A stretch of DNA of 64,000 nucleotides from Liquidambar formosana (Eukaryota; Streptophyta; Magnoliopsida; Saxifragales; Altingiaceae): the NCBI GenBank assembly GCA_039720395.1, contig CM077823.1, forward strand, positions 5,384,909 through 5,448,908, in the 5' to 3' direction. The notes under the pieces were generated by a model. It was given only the letters and a program-made list of their open reading frames with translations, was not told the origin of the DNA and did not search any database. This document shows, piece by piece, positions 48,301 through 60,262 of this stretch (the first letter of the stretch is position 1; every line of letters starts with the position of its first letter). The position numbers were made by a program, and so were the translations under genes.

Positions 48301-49124
48301 AATATATCAGGAAGCATTCCACCTTGCCTCAACAATTTCACTGCCATGGCCCAAAATGGAAGTTCACCTATGGACTTGGATCTTTCTATGAATTTTATAT
48401 CAAAAGGAACATTTATGATCGCAACGGCAGGGTTTTACGTGTCACCTATTATGTTACTCTGTTGATTGTATGGAAAGGAAAGGAGCGTCAATATGACAAA
48501 ACTCTTACACTAGTAAAAGTCATTGATCTTTCAAGAAATAAATTAACTGGAGAAATTCCTGAAGAAGTGACGAGTCTCATAGGGTTGTTAGCGTTGAATC
48601 TATCAAGTAACAATTTGACTGGACTCATCCCTGAGAAGATTGGGCAGTTGAAATCATTAGAATCTCTTGATTTGTGTAGGAATCAGCTTTCCGGTGGAAT
48701 TCCTCAAAGCCTGACTGATATAGATTTTCTTAGTTACCTGAACTTGTCGAATAATGATTTGTCCGGAAAAATTCCATCAAGCACTCAACTACGGGGCTTT
48801 GATAATTCTACATATTCGGGAAACCCAAAACTTTGTGGACCTCCACTTTCAAAAAAGTGCCCAGGAGATGATACAATGCCAAATCCAACAAATACCAGTG
48901 ATGATCAAAACATTCAAGAAGGTGGAGAATGGTTTGGAATCCCGTGGTCTTATGTGAGCATGGCATTTGGATTCACTCTGGGATTCTGGGGAGTTTGTGG
49001 GACTTTACTGCTCAACAGCTCTTGGAGACATGCCTATTTTCGATTCTTGAATGACATGTGGGATTGGTTCTATGTGATCATAGCAGTGAACCTTGGCAGA
49101 TTGCAGAGGAGGCTTCAACGCTAG
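45331..49124 (+). pseudogene. LRR receptor-like protein (RLP, EIX-type), disrupted
   Basis: Single-exon coding stretch. It opens with a signal peptide (LLVWFLYISMLTITGFSMG) and an LRR N-terminal cap (CIERERQALLSFKQGL...CCRWEGIGC). A long series of extracellular leucine-rich repeats (LxxLxLSxNxLxGxIP) follows, then a cap (NPKLCGPPLSKKCPGD), one membrane helix (MAFGFTLGFWGVCGTLLL) and a short basic tail with no kinase, ending at TAG 49122-49124. This is the layout of plant receptor-like proteins that bind microbial or cell-wall signals at the cell surface and work with SOBIR1/BAK1-type kinases. Breaks: a frameshift near 45763 (TGA at 45772), a second near 45906, TAG at 46633-46635, and a frameshift between about 48360 and 48440 (TGA at 48463-48465). 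Closest class in memory is the EIX1/EIX2 group. Assembly errors in the repeats cannot be excluded for the third break. Confidence 0.88.
46651..47355 (+). repeat. Five 141-bp tandem repeats in the LRR domain
   Basis: Units begin at 46651, 46792, 46933, 47074 and 47215 (next partial at 47356), exactly 141 bp apart and almost identical. Each codes 47 residues, that is two LRRs (DNRLNGSFPDFSRFSSLQEL and GGNRLDGSIPKS). A diverged unit upstream (from about 46570) is only 81 bp from the first, so 60 bp are missing there, beside the TAG stop. Confidence 0.95.
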
Positions 49125-50284
49125 ACGCGCGGTAAGGTCTTTTCTTTGAATTTTTTCTTTCAACATATATATATATATATAGATGCGTGCATGTCTATGG
49201 ATGTGAAATAGATTATGCTTATTTTAAAAAATGCTCTGCGTGATTGGTAGAAAGTGAAATTAAATCACTTTCTCCCACTTATATGTAAGTATAGTCCTCA
49301 CCGATAATATTTTCCATGAGGAAATACTGCCCTCAGATCTCTTGTTAGGTATTTTACTGTTTCTTGAATATAGAATACTTTAATTTTGGTGGGTTGGCTG
49401 TTTATTGCAGGAAAATACTTCAGGGTTACGGTGTTTGTAGAAGAGTTCCTTTTCAGGCTTGGCTGTGAGCTATGGTGAGAATTGCCGAAGCTGTTTACCT
49501 GCTTTTATGGTGCAGAATTTAGCTTCTTGTCCTTTTGATTAGTTGTTGCTTCTGTACAAGGCTTGGTGTTGAGTGTCATTGTGAAGTTATTTTCTCTTAT
49601 CTGTTGAGGGTTGCTTTGGTTGGTTGAGTATCGTTGTAATTCACGGGTTTGCTGGGTTTTTTCTCTTTGAGTTGGGCTTTAGTTCAGCACTGTCTTCTGT
49701 GCTCTGCTTCTAGCTGTATTTCTAGTTTGGGTGTTCTTTTGGTTTGCTGGCCTGGGTGTGCTTCTCTTGGGATATATGCTGTTTCTTTGGGGGTTGTTCT
49801 GTTTGGGTGATCAGTCTGCACCTTCATTAATAATTTAATAAAATTTTCTTAAAATCCTTAGGGTTTTAACTAAAGAGAATTTGATCTCTATGTATGGTGG
49901 GATTAATCTAAAATTCTATTTTATGGATTTTCCATGAGTAATTTATTAGGGAAGTTCACTTGGGATTAATTTACTTGTGGGAACATAAGCTGTTTTTTGT
50001 TTTTTTGGATAGACATACACAAAGAAAAACACACACGAATATAAGCTGGTATTACTTAATTGTTCACGGAAGATAGTAGTAATTTGAAATTTTTACCAAT
50101 AGCTATTGAAATTAAGGTTTTCCATTGTATTATATCTGAAACCTAACTACCATGAAGCTAGCAAAACTTGGAAACAGATCAAAGGTCCCTAAACGATGGC
50201 AAAACGTTTCCTCAAAAGTTGCATCCCAGCTTTAAAAAGTGGCCAGTTTAAGTAACAATATGAAACGAAAACAAAGAGAATTAT
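49125..50284 (+). other. 3' flank of the RLP pseudogene, possible UTR intron
   Basis: GGTAAGGTC at 49131 and TATTGCAGG near 49404-49411 could bound an intron in the 3' UTR. The T-rich 49410-49860 stretch ends in TTAATAATTTAATAAAA, a plausible polyadenylation region. No gene is seen to 50284. Confidence 0.4.
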
Positions 50285-50690
50285 TTTGGATTGCATCTGG
50301 AAACTTGGATTTGGATTTAGGATTTAGATTTCTAAATCCATGGATTCAATATCTACAGACTTGAAATCCACGAATTTGAAATTTTCTGTATACTTAAAGG
50401 CCTGGGTTTGTAATTAGTTGTTTGCGTGTTGAATTCGAAATTAGGCAATTTAAGATATTTTACACTGTATCAGAGGTACAATTCTATCACCATGAATTAA
50501 CAAATTCAAGAAAATGATATTCATTATCACAAATATGAGTGGAAATTCAAAATAGAGGCATTTCATGAATTTGTAGAAATTGATCTTTAATATCATGTCT
50601 CTAACTTTTTTAAATATTCTAATTTAAGACAATAGATTTGTGCCTTTGATACTTTGTAAAATTTGTGAACCTTAAAAAATCTCTAACATT
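50285..50690. repeat. Remnant related to the right half of the Harbinger-like element
   Basis: 50285-50395 resembles 30520-30640 (GGATTTAGATTTCTAAATC) and 50420-50680 resembles 29940-30235 (AATTAACAAATT...GAGTGGAAATTCAAAATAG). It is diverged and has no clear ends. Confidence 0.5.
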
Positions 50691-51120
50691 CCCAACATAA
50701 TTCCAAACTACTTTAAAACATATATAAACATAAACAAGTCAAAATTTGATAATACGGAGTAATTTGTTATATTTAACTCATATAAATATTCTTTCAATTA
50801 CATTCTCTCACAATGAACAACAATCATAACAAAATCTATCACAATGAATAGGCAAAATGTAACCCTATGGCACTACATATATATGTGTACAACACCTTTT
50901 TGAGGAAATCCACAAAACATGCCCACTTTGTAACTAGCTAATAGGGCCGGTAATCTCAACCCAAACCCAAGAATCCACCCAAACCCACACACACAATAAA
51001 TAGATTTAGGGGAAGTAAATTTCTAATCGGATTAGTGATGGGTTACCCATAATCAACCCAATTATAAATGGGTTGGTTATGGGTTAACCAGACTCATTGG
51101 GTTTGTTGGGTAACTTAATT

Positions 51121-52135
51121 ACGGACAAAACTAGGCTCCTCTTGCTGGAGGAACAGTTGCTCCTGAAATCTGACGTGGCTTGTTGGCTAATCAACATGTG
51201 TTCAACCTCACATGCGATCCACGTAAGTTTCAAAACTCAGGATCGAGCCAGTTCTTTCTGTCTTACACAACGAACTGGTCCGCAAAGAACTGGTTCGTCC
51301 CGACCTCCAAACCAACAACCCTTCGTCTCCCTGCATCTCTTTCTTCGGTAAATGACTCAATGCCAGCGGCCGTACTCGTCTTCAAAGAGAAAGAAAAATG
51401 AGAAGAAGGATCAAAAGAAAAAAAGAAAAAATAAATAAAAAAGAAGATGGATTCACAAATTTGGAGTTAGAAGGTTGATCTACCGATTTTGAAAAGGATA
51501 TGAAGTGGGGCGATGATTTTTTAATTCTCTCTAAAGATTGAAGTAAGAAGACGTCCTTATAATTCAAATGGTTAGTTGCAGATGGGTTCTACAATGAAGC
51601 CATTTCCTTACTCACAAATCTAATAGAAGACGTCATTAGTCTTTGCCTCCTATCCACCCATAAATCCACGCCTCTTTTCTCCTCAAAACCCATCACAATC
51701 TCAACTTAATGTTACACACCAATCTCATAAAAACCGGTTTCAATGGAGAAATATATTCGCCATAGCTCTCACAAGATGATGATATCTAGATGTTTGATGA
51801 AATGCCTGACCAAAAGTTGGCTTTGCTAAATGCGGTGATTTCCTCTTCTTTTGTTTTTTGGGTACCACAATTTCCTCTCCTTTTTCTTTCTCTTCGGAGA
51901 CGAAGATGGTTACTGGCATCGAGTTGGTAATCGAAGAAGAATATGCCATTCGTCAAAGAAAAAGGTTCGGGGTTTTGGATAGACCAGTCCTCCGTAGGAG
52001 AAAGAACTGGTTCGTTCTTGGTATCTTGTTCTGAAGAGCTATGCAATTGGGCATGCGAATGACATGTGAAGGTAAACACGTGTTGATTAACCAAAGAGCC
52101 ACGTTAGATTGCAGGAGGAGCAAAGTATTGTCCGT
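51121..52135. mobile_element. Inverted-repeat element, MULE-like, 1 kb
   Basis: Left ACGGACAAAACTAGGCTCCT and right, inverted, ACGGACAATACTTTGCTCCT. Homology between the arms continues for over 100 bp (ACGTGGC, AATCAACA.GTGTT, GAACTGGTTCGT). The flanks AACTTAATT and AGCTTAAAG match at 6 of 9 bases. No transposase. It shares its terminal sequence with 62024-62308. Confidence 0.65.
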
Positions 52136-52320
52136 AGCTTAAAGGGATAGGGAAAGAGAGAGAAACGGGAGCGTGGGGCAGTAGGGACTCAGTGAGCACT
52201 GCCGGTGTTCTGGTCTCACAGTCGTTACCCCATTTCTAACTCAAAGAGAACTAGCTGTGAAATCCTCGTCGTCAACGTTGAACCTTACCTAACCCCATTC
52301 CAACCAAACAAATATGGCCT

Positions 52321-52762
52321 AAATTCTATAAGCTATACCAGGCTTATGATGCCCAATACGCATTATCCATCCTTAGCTTAGCTTGGTAGTTTTGACATGA
52401 AATATGATGTTTAGTCATCGTGGGACATGTGGACATATATCCCGACATGTGCGCTCTATTTGCCTTTTTACTTACAAATTTGTGTGGCGTATTTAAACTT
52501 TAGAACAATAGAACCTTTTGCATGGGTTTCTTGTGATTCACAATTTCACATGTTATTGGCTTCAGATTGATTGCAAATCTGAGCTATTTGACAAAATATT
52601 TTACAAAGCTATTATTTTACATATTATTAGTCTTTCTTCAAGTTAGGGTATTAGGTGAACCAAATTCCTTTTACTCATATTATTTTTTACTTGTATCATT
52701 TCTTGTGGAAAAACTCCATATGTCCAATCGCACGTCCTAAGATGCTTCATGAGGCACGCAAT
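52321..52762 (+). repeat. Dispersed direct repeat, copy A
   Basis: Matches 63286-64000 (GGCTTATGATGCC, GGCTTCAGATTGATTGCAAA, AGATGCTTCATGAGGC), about 11 kb apart in the same orientation. No coding potential is evident. Confidence 0.85.
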
Positions 52763-53603
52763 TGAATTTTTAATTTATTTATTTCTTAATAATTTCAAAT
52801 AATGGAATTGTCATTTTCATTAAACATTTAACCACATTGATTAATTTTCACTTGTGTTTAGCATGAGAAATAATCTAGAATAGAACAGCAAATTAATGGG
52901 TTTTTTTTTTCTCTTTTTTTTTTTTCGAGCAAGTGAAAATTAGTGGGTTGATATTAATTTTAGGGTTAGAGGCATATTTATAGGCATAATTATAAATCTT
53001 TTTTGGGAATTGGGAAGACTATGCTCTTGTTGGCCATAAAAACCTTTCCTTTTGGTTGGTTGAAACCTGGGCCAGCAAACTCTGTGGGACAATTTTCCCT
53101 TGAGGATGTTTTGACGTCGTACAGTAGGTTTGTTTAGATGTCCATGTGACTGTTCTATTGTCAATAAAATTCTTAAGCCCAGTTCTTTATTTATTTATTT
53201 TTTAAAAATTATACAATAAAGATATATATAGGCTGAGAGTCGTTAGACAACCTCCATTAATAGAGGTTTCAAAGATCACGGATTGGCCACAAATAGAGAT
53301 CGAATCTCTACAAGGGGGTTTTGGCTCGGATAAGGAATGTTAGAAGCTCTGGTGCTCGTCGTCGACTACCATAGCCTCTCAACCTCTCTCTTTTTTTCTT
53401 TTTTGGTTAAATAAACAAAAATAACTTGATCTAGTGGTACGTTCATCTTCTTCATTGACTCATCTCTCCATTTGTTTTAATAAAAAAGAAAAAACTTGAT
53501 CCGGTGTTCTTTGGGAGTCGAGTCTTGGGGTTGGGTTTTAAATCTGATATGCTGTTTTTTTAACTTGATCTTCCACCAACTGCCGTATAGTGATGAACAT
53601 ATG
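52763..53603. other. Non-coding AT-rich spacer
   Basis: No gene or bounded element recognised. Short T runs (52903-52925) and a small inverted repeat (CCTCCATTAATAGAGG, 53249-53264) are the only structures seen. Confidence 0.5.
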
Positions 53604-53928
53604 ATTTTAAGGGAAAAATGGGGTGTATTTGAAATCATCAAGAAGTTTAATTTACCTTCAGTGATAGCCTGCTTCCCAGCATCATTAAGGTATGTTAAAT
53701 CCAAGTTAAATTTAATAATCAAAACTTAACTTGAATTTTTAAAATTAAAGTTAAATTTAACTTGATTTGTGTGAAATACAAAATCAAGTTAACTTCAATG
53801 TGATTTGGTAAATTAAACTTAACTTTATTTTTTTAGATTTTTTTTTTTTTTTTAAAGACAAAATTTGCTATTCATCATGGTTTCTATTTAAAATTGGCAT
53901 GTAAATTAAAAATTATAATATTTTTATA
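53604..53928 (+). repeat. Dispersed 320-bp direct repeat, copy A
   Basis: Matches 55538-55854 (TTTTAAGGGAAAAATGGGGTG..., TTCAGTGATAG, ATCAAGTTAACTTCAA). The interior holds an inverted AAGTTAAATTTAACTT/AAGTTAACTT motif. Its left third looks gene-derived but I do not recognise the protein. Confidence 0.75.
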
Positions 53929-55537
53929 GTTTTAATTTCAAAATGGAATTGAAACTGTTAAGAATAATACCACTAGCCCTTATAGGTGGTACCGACGTGG
54001 GTGGGGATCGACTTGGGTAGCTATAGGTTTAGGAGTCAATTTCCCTTAACTGTAACCAAAAAGAAAAACAGTTTAGTGTAGCTTCATACTTTCATCCGTT
54101 CCATAAATGGGGGTCTGCATTATTGACAGAGTAAAAGGCTTGTATAGCACCGCTCTAAATTACAAAGGGCTTAGCATTTTATTTTTTTTTTTTTTTTGGT
54201 AATTTTTTTCAGTGTGTTGGAGTTTGGAATGTAGTGGCTGGTGCAAAGAAAATTACAAATTCTCGGGTCTATTCATGCATTTTGCGAGAATTGAGAATAA
54301 GAATTACAAATTCTTGTCTAGTTGAGAAAATTTAGTACTTGTTCGTTTCGCTTAATTGATGGGATTCATAATTTTCAGTAAGATTTCAACTCTTGAATTT
54401 TGCGGGAAATGCAATTCTCCTCTAAAGAGGAAGGAATTAATAAATCCTGTGTGTTTACAATGGGGGAGAAATCGGGAATCAGAGCATCTTGGCAACTCAA
54501 TACTCACAATTAAAGTACCAAACCATTCTCCACAACTCCACGCCAGTACTGGTTGCCTACCTTCTTCTTCCTCCAGCTATTTGGCCATTCTCGTTAAGTG
54601 AGAAAAAAACCGAAAGTGCAGAAAAATAGAAGAGAAAAACATAAGGAAGTGTTTCACCAAAAATTATATTAAAGATTAAACAGAAAAATAAAAATAGATC
54701 GAAATCCAAAGAAAAAACTCACCATGCATGGAGAGCCATTTTTCATTATCGAGCTCTGAAACTTATAATTTAAAAAGGTGCATACACCTTTGTTAAGAAA
54801 ACAACACACATTTCTGGATTTGATTACGAAAGAAAAAGGAAAAATAAACAAAGAATAAAATTTTTTTTTTTTTATCAGCCAAAAAAAAAACCATTTTTTT
54901 TTTATCAAAACACAACCTAATAAAGGATAAAAGTTGCAGAGAACTATTGTGTTTTTAATAATGTTGAAGATCAGAAGATCCCTTTTTCTCCTTCCTTTTT
55001 TTCCTTTCATACTTCACTAAATAACCTCTGGTAGTTTCAGCAGTGTTTGGGCATTTTAAACACACGTGGAACAAAGATGAACCTCCAGCCAGTAACTTCC
55101 CTTCTATCACTTTCACAAATTCGGCCTACAATTAATGTGACCGAATTAAATGACATAATAACCCAAGTTCTTGGAGTGCGGATCCTTTGCTTGTGTGATC
55201 CTCTGCAAACTCAAGTTCTTGGCTCATACATTCATTATCATTTATAAGGAACAAATTTAGTCTGACATGCACAAACTCTATATATATATATATATATATA
55301 TTAGGCTAGTTCTTGTACGAGATATCATAATCATAGTTGTCTGTGAATGACATGTGTTAGTGCATGACATTTCACACACACCAATAGTATGAGATATCAT
55401 GTACATGATTAAAGCTATATCTATATGTATTTTTTAATTTATTTTGGGTAATTAGAACAAAGACTGTCAAAGGGGGGCAGTGGATGAGCATGAACCACCA
55501 GCGGCCATCTTTACGATGATGACTATAATTTATTTGA
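53929..55537. other. Non-coding spacer
   Basis: No convincing gene. Contains poly-T/poly-A tracts (54183-54198, 54860-54900) and a (TA)n run at 55279-55300. Confidence 0.5.
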
Positions 55538-55854
55538 ATTTTAAGGGAAAATGGGGTGTATTTGAAATCATCATCAAGCTAAATTTACCTTCAGTGATAG
55601 TCTACTTCGAACCATCATTAAGGTAAACTCATGTTAAATCCAAATTAAATTTAATAATCAAAACTTAACTTGAATTTTTAAAATTAAAGTTAAATTTAAC
55701 TTGATTTGTGTGATATCAAGTTAACTTCAACGTGATTTGGTAAATTAAACTTAACTTTATTTGTTTAGATTTTTTTTTTTTTAAACAAAATTTGCTATTC
55801 ATCGTGGTTTCTATTTAAAATTGGCATGTAAATTAAAAATTATAATATTTTTAA
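55538..55854 (+). repeat. Dispersed 320-bp direct repeat, copy B
   Basis: Second copy of 53604-53928, about 1.93 kb downstream, same orientation. Confidence 0.75.
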
Positions 55855-56995
55855 AGATTTATTTTTTATCTTAATCTACATAGGCAAATTTTAGTAATCA
55901 TATATGTTGGAAAATTTTGTATATACTAAGAAAAAAAATTGTTGGATATAAATTTGATTGTGCGTGTGAATATGTATAGAGGCCCCATTTTAGGAGTTCG
56001 CTTAGGGTCCCAAAAAACTCAGGACCGGCCCTACTTGGATCCATAGAAGCAAAGGCAAGCAGCTCTTGATCTCGTTGGAACACGACCATGTCTTTTTCCT
56101 TCAAAGTCATCCATGCTTCTATTCCATCACTCTCTCTAGTGTCCACAAGTAAAACCACAATCTTGATCCTTGAATCCATAAATCCCAACTATGCACGTCG
56201 GCTTCCCCCACCCAAAATCAGTATCGTAAAATGGGAACCTCACACAACTGGTAAAACTGCAGAAGTCTACATGCATCATCACTTTTCCGCAATTTTCCTA
56301 CCTCCTTGAAGGCCTCACAAATTAGCTCATCCCCTCCTCCCAACTTTTTCACATAGTGATTGCAAAAATCTTGTAATCCTTTCCATAGTTGACCCACCAA
56401 GCCTCGCAAATCCAGGTCCATCTCAGTCGTTTCCATCTTCACCGCAAAGTAGACCATAAGATTCCTAAATGAATTTTCCCGCAACGAAACAACCTTTCCT
56501 TGCATATTAACAGCTTGTGCCAACATAGATAGCCTGAGAGACCCTATGCAACGCATTCATTGCACATTTCCAAATGAAAGCCGACACAGCTTCCACACGC
56601 GTTGGCTGCGCTACACTTGGGCTAATGGCTTTTGCCTGAAGAGCCATAACATTTGAGGCATCAAACAGTCACCTCTTTGTACTACACTTGCACACTGTGA
56701 ACCTATGGGCGAGCAACATGACAGAGAAATCATCTCTTAACAGGAAGGCAGTGGCCGCTGCATTATACCCTGGAAACAGTAGTAGTGGCAGCTGGCTAGA
56801 CTGTGGAGGAGCCGTTAATGTGGCCTAGCACTTGAGGAACATGCCCAATGAGGCTGCGCTGGTAATCTTGTGCGATGTGGACACGCCTATAGCCATTCCC
56901 CCACATTCGAAGAAAGTCACCTGAACCAATAATAGACAACCTGTGCCTCCGGCGATGAATATCGGCAGGAATGAATTGGTATATCAAGCTAATAC

Positions 56996-57218
56996 TCCCC
57001 ATCATGTGTGATCCCCACTCGCACATGGAGAGATGAACTGATACCTAGCAATGAGTTAAACTAAGTTGAATCGATAAACAATATGAAGGGATAAATGAAT
57101 GGAGGGAAGAGGTGTGAAGACTTGAAACCAGGACCACCTAGAGACCAGAACTCTGATACCATGTTAAAACACCACATGACCTCAAAAGTTTAAGCTGTTA
57201 GGGAATGAGTCAACAATG
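56996..57218 (-). mobile_element. SINE-like insertion in the BAHD pseudogene
   Basis: Flanked by a 16-bp direct repeat TATATCAAGCTAATAC (56980-56995 and 57219-57234), a size typical of SINE or LINE insertion. On - it reads ACATGGTATCAGAGTTCTGG and GGTTTCAAGTC, a weak box-B-like match. It interrupts the acyltransferase reading. Confidence 0.65.
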
Positions 57219-57337
57219 TATATCAAGCTAATACATGAGAAGGGTATTGGGACTTCTGAGAATGTTAGAGAGGCGGCAGTTGGCTTGAGCTTCCAAAAAC
57301 TCTGCTCCGTCATCAGTACAATCTAGAGAGGCACATT

Positions 57338-57660
57338 GGCGAAGCCAGGGAGAGGGGCCTTTGGGGGCATGTGCCCCCACGGGCTCAACCATGTTTTTTT
57401 TTGGAGAGATATTACCATTTGATGACTATTTCTCAATATAATGCCAGAAAGAGGAAGCTAGTAGTCATTTTAAAGCAGATTTACAGTCAATTTGTAATAC
57501 GTTGACAAGAATATCCTTTTTTTGGTATTAAATTAGAAATGATTACCAAAAAATAATGTTAAAAAAAAAATGCTTTCCAGAGCTTTTAGTTCCTAATTCC
57601 CACTTCACAGAATCATAGCACAGTACCCCCATTGGAGATAACTCCTGGCTCCACCCCTGG
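57338..57660. mobile_element. MITE inserted in the BAHD N-terminal region
   Basis: Left GGCGAAGCCAGGGAGAGGGG and right, inverted, CCAGGGGTGGAGCCAGGAG. Coding resumes on both sides (KDNTS before, CTDDGAEFLEAQ after). No clear target duplication found. Confidence 0.6.
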
Positions 57661-58018
57661 TGATGTGTTATCTTTGATTCTTCCGGCGAGTGGGTAGAAG
57701 CAAGTTAAAGTTTTGGATAGCAATTTCTTAAGCCGTTGGGATCTTTCAGCAGCCTTGGCTTTGTTATCTCCATTACCATCCAAGGCGTAGAAGTGAACAA
57801 ATGGAGAGTAAAGAACGAGGGCTAGCTGATCCACAAAAGAGATTTTGAAGCTTCTCAAGTGATGTTGAGGAGTTGTAGAGGATGGTTTTATGGTTTCTCT
57901 TGTGATTATCTCAACCTTCATCCCCATTTCCATCTTGCTCGATCTTAGAATGTCAATTCTGTTTTGGTCACACTAATTAATTCTTCCTACGGAATTGTTT
58001 TAGCCTATTGTGCTTTAT

Positions 58019-58427
58019 GAGTGAAGTAATTACCACCACATAAAGTACTCAATACCGCATTAGTTTACATTTTTTGAGATTTTATGAAAAATATAAAAAG
58101 TTTTTACTAAAATTATTTGCATTGTTTACTATAAAACATCATTCTGAACAACTTTGTAGAAGAAATTTTTTCAAAAATCTATCATTTAATTAGACTTTTT
58201 GGCTATTTACAATCTCTATTTCATTTTCCATGAAAAATTACCAAAAAGTCTACTTAAATGACAAATTTTGGAAAAACTTTATTCTACAAAGTTGTCCGGA
58301 ATGATGTTTTCTTATAAACTATGTAATTAGTTTTCATAATTTTATTTTATATTTTTTATAAAACTTTAAAAATATAAATTAAATGGGGGGTTTAGAGTAT
58401 TTTATGTGGTGTCAATAACCTGACCCA
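58019..58427. mobile_element. Foldback MITE of the GGCTATTGCCACCAC family
   Basis: Same structure as 36556-36964. The flanks TGCTTTAT (58011-58018) and TGCTTTGT (58428-58435) are an 8-bp duplication with one mismatch. Confidence 0.8.
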
Positions 58428-58484
58428 TGCTTTGTATTAAAAAAATAATGAGAACAACTATGTAGACAATTGGATGTTTGTTTA

Positions 58485-58745
58485 AATGGGATATTCTATG
58501 GTAACTTTTGGGGTACCGTACCCGAATGGTAAATTGTCATATTTTATTGTAACCTTAAGTCTCATTTGTAGTAAGTGGTCACATTTTGTAGTAACCCCTG
58601 TTACCACAAATGTGACCTAAGGTCACCATAAAATGTGGCCACTTCCGATTATCACAAATGTGACCTGGGGTCCCCCTAAAATATGGTCACTGACCATTTG
58701 AGTATGATATCCTTTTCTTTTATTTTGTGGGTACCATATAGTTCT
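58485..58745. repeat. MITE-like inverted repeat
   Basis: CTATGGTAACTTTTGGGGTACC at the left and GGGTACCATATAG at the right, with inner inverted pairs of CACAAATGTGACCT and AGTGGTCACATTTTGTAG. Flanking duplications not resolved. Confidence 0.45.
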
Positions 58746-59308
58746 CCTTGTTTAATTTTAGTTTTTGTTCATTCAATGGTAATTTAAATAAATATAAATG
58801 TTAAATTGAAAACGTTGTATAGTACGGAGTATTCTAACTTCTAAGACTAATAATTCACTTATTTTCAAATGGACCAAAATATTCTATCTATCGTTTGTTT
58901 GAGTAATCTTTTACTCCTCCCATCTTACAAGATAAGTATTCTGTCCTTTTTTAGCTAGTTATCTCAAAATATTTGTCACTTTAAAAAGTCAAATTATAAA
59001 TTTTCTTATGGTGGTGCTATATGAAACACTTTTTGTACAACACTCCTATGCAACACCCAACTCATATATACAAAAATAAAAATTAATTAATTAATTAAGA
59101 TAGTTTTGGTCCGTACACATACTATTACATAAACAGTGTTTTGGTGTTGTACATAGCATTTTGTATTTTCTTAACTTCCTCATACTATCTTTTATTTCAC
59201 CAAAAATTACTTTAAACACAACTAGTGCATTGATATTCGTATAAGGATGCTTTTGGGGGAAAAAGAACAAAAGTTACAGTAAATCTCAAATAATGTATTA
59301 ATTGCCAA

Positions 59309-60262
59309 GAAGCATGGATACGCCTAGGAAAGTGCCGTGGCCGTGTCCGACACGTGTTGGATATAGATACGCCCTCGACACATGTCGGACACTTCTTATA
59401 CGTGTCCATTAATTATTTTTTTTTTTTTAAAAAGATTAATTTTGGACATGGCATGGACACAGAAGGGACATGGCATAAACACGGAAAGGACATGACGGGG
59501 TAAAAAATAAAAATTTAAATTGTATTAAAAAGGGTAATTTCAATTATTATAAACAATTGATAGGTACTTTTGCAAAAGCTGAAAAATTCCTTATTATAAA
59601 CAATTGGGCCAAGCTATTGCCACCACATAAAATACTCTAAGCCCCCCATTTAATTTACATTTTTAAGGTTTTATAAAAAATATAAAAAAAAATTATGAAA
59701 ACTAATCACATAGTCTATTAGAAAACATCATTCCAGACAACTTTGTAGGAGAGAGTTTTTCCAAAATCTATCATTTAAGTAGACTTTTTGGCAATTTTTC
59801 ATAGAAAATGAAATAGAGATTGTAAATGGCCAAAAAGTCTACTTAAATGATAAATTTTGGAAAAAATTTCTTCTACAAAGTTGTTCAAAATGATGTTTTC
59901 TATTGAACAATGTTATTAGTTTTCATAAAAACTTTTTATATTTTTCATAAAACCTCAAAAAATATAAACTAATGGGGGGCTTTGAGTACTTTATGTGGTG
60001 GCAATAGCCTCACTCTAAACAATTTTAGGAACACGGCATTTTTACTTTAAAGAAAAATGGTTTTGTATCATGAGGTGCATGACTCTTATGATGGAGAGTA
60101 ATATTTTTCTTAAAAATTTTTAAAAATTGCATAAATAATTTTATATATATATATATATATTGTCTTATCCTCACCGTGTTGTCTTAATATTTTTAGAAAT
60201 TACTATATTGAAGTGTTTTTATCGTGTTATAACCGTGTCGTGTATCCGTATCGATGCATCAT
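59309..60262. mobile_element. Dispersed inverted-repeat element carrying a foldback MITE
   Basis: Ends GAAGCATGGATACG and the complement of GATGCATCGATACGGATAC, with repeated CGTGTCCGACACGTGTTGG and GGACATGGCATGGACAC motifs near the left end. The MITE at 59606-60016 lies inside. Boundaries are approximate. Confidence 0.45.
59606..60016. mobile_element. Foldback MITE of the GGCTATTGCCACCAC family, opposite orientation
   Basis: AAGCTATTGCCACCACATAA at the left, TTATGTGGTGGCAATAGCC at the right. AAACAATT flanks both ends (59598-59605, 60017-60024). Its central loop is inverted relative to the copies at 36556 and 58019. Confidence 0.85.

Larger units (their letters stand above)
56034..57933 (-). 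pseudogene. BAHD acyltransferase pseudogene with two insertions
   Basis: On -, 57933-57661 encode a BAHD N-terminus (MKVEIITRETIKPSS..., SKTLTCFYPLAGRIKDNTS). After an inserted MITE, 57336-57235 continue with CTDDGAEFLEAQANCRLSNI. After a second insertion, 56980-56560 give FFECGGMAIGVSTSHKI, YNAAAT and PTRVEAVSAFIWKCAMNAL. 56540-56034 give FAVKMETTEMDL and IEAWMTLKEKDMVVFQRDQE, then LLAFASMDPS. The catalytic HxxxD is degraded (H-K-I-T-S, Asp lost) and the DFGWGKP motif is only a shifted remnant (LILGGGSRR). Many frameshifts and stops. BAHD enzymes transfer acyl groups from CoA to alcohols or amines in specialised metabolism; this copy cannot do so. The sequence after the last block is transposon-like, so the C-terminus may be cut short. 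Confidence 0.85.
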
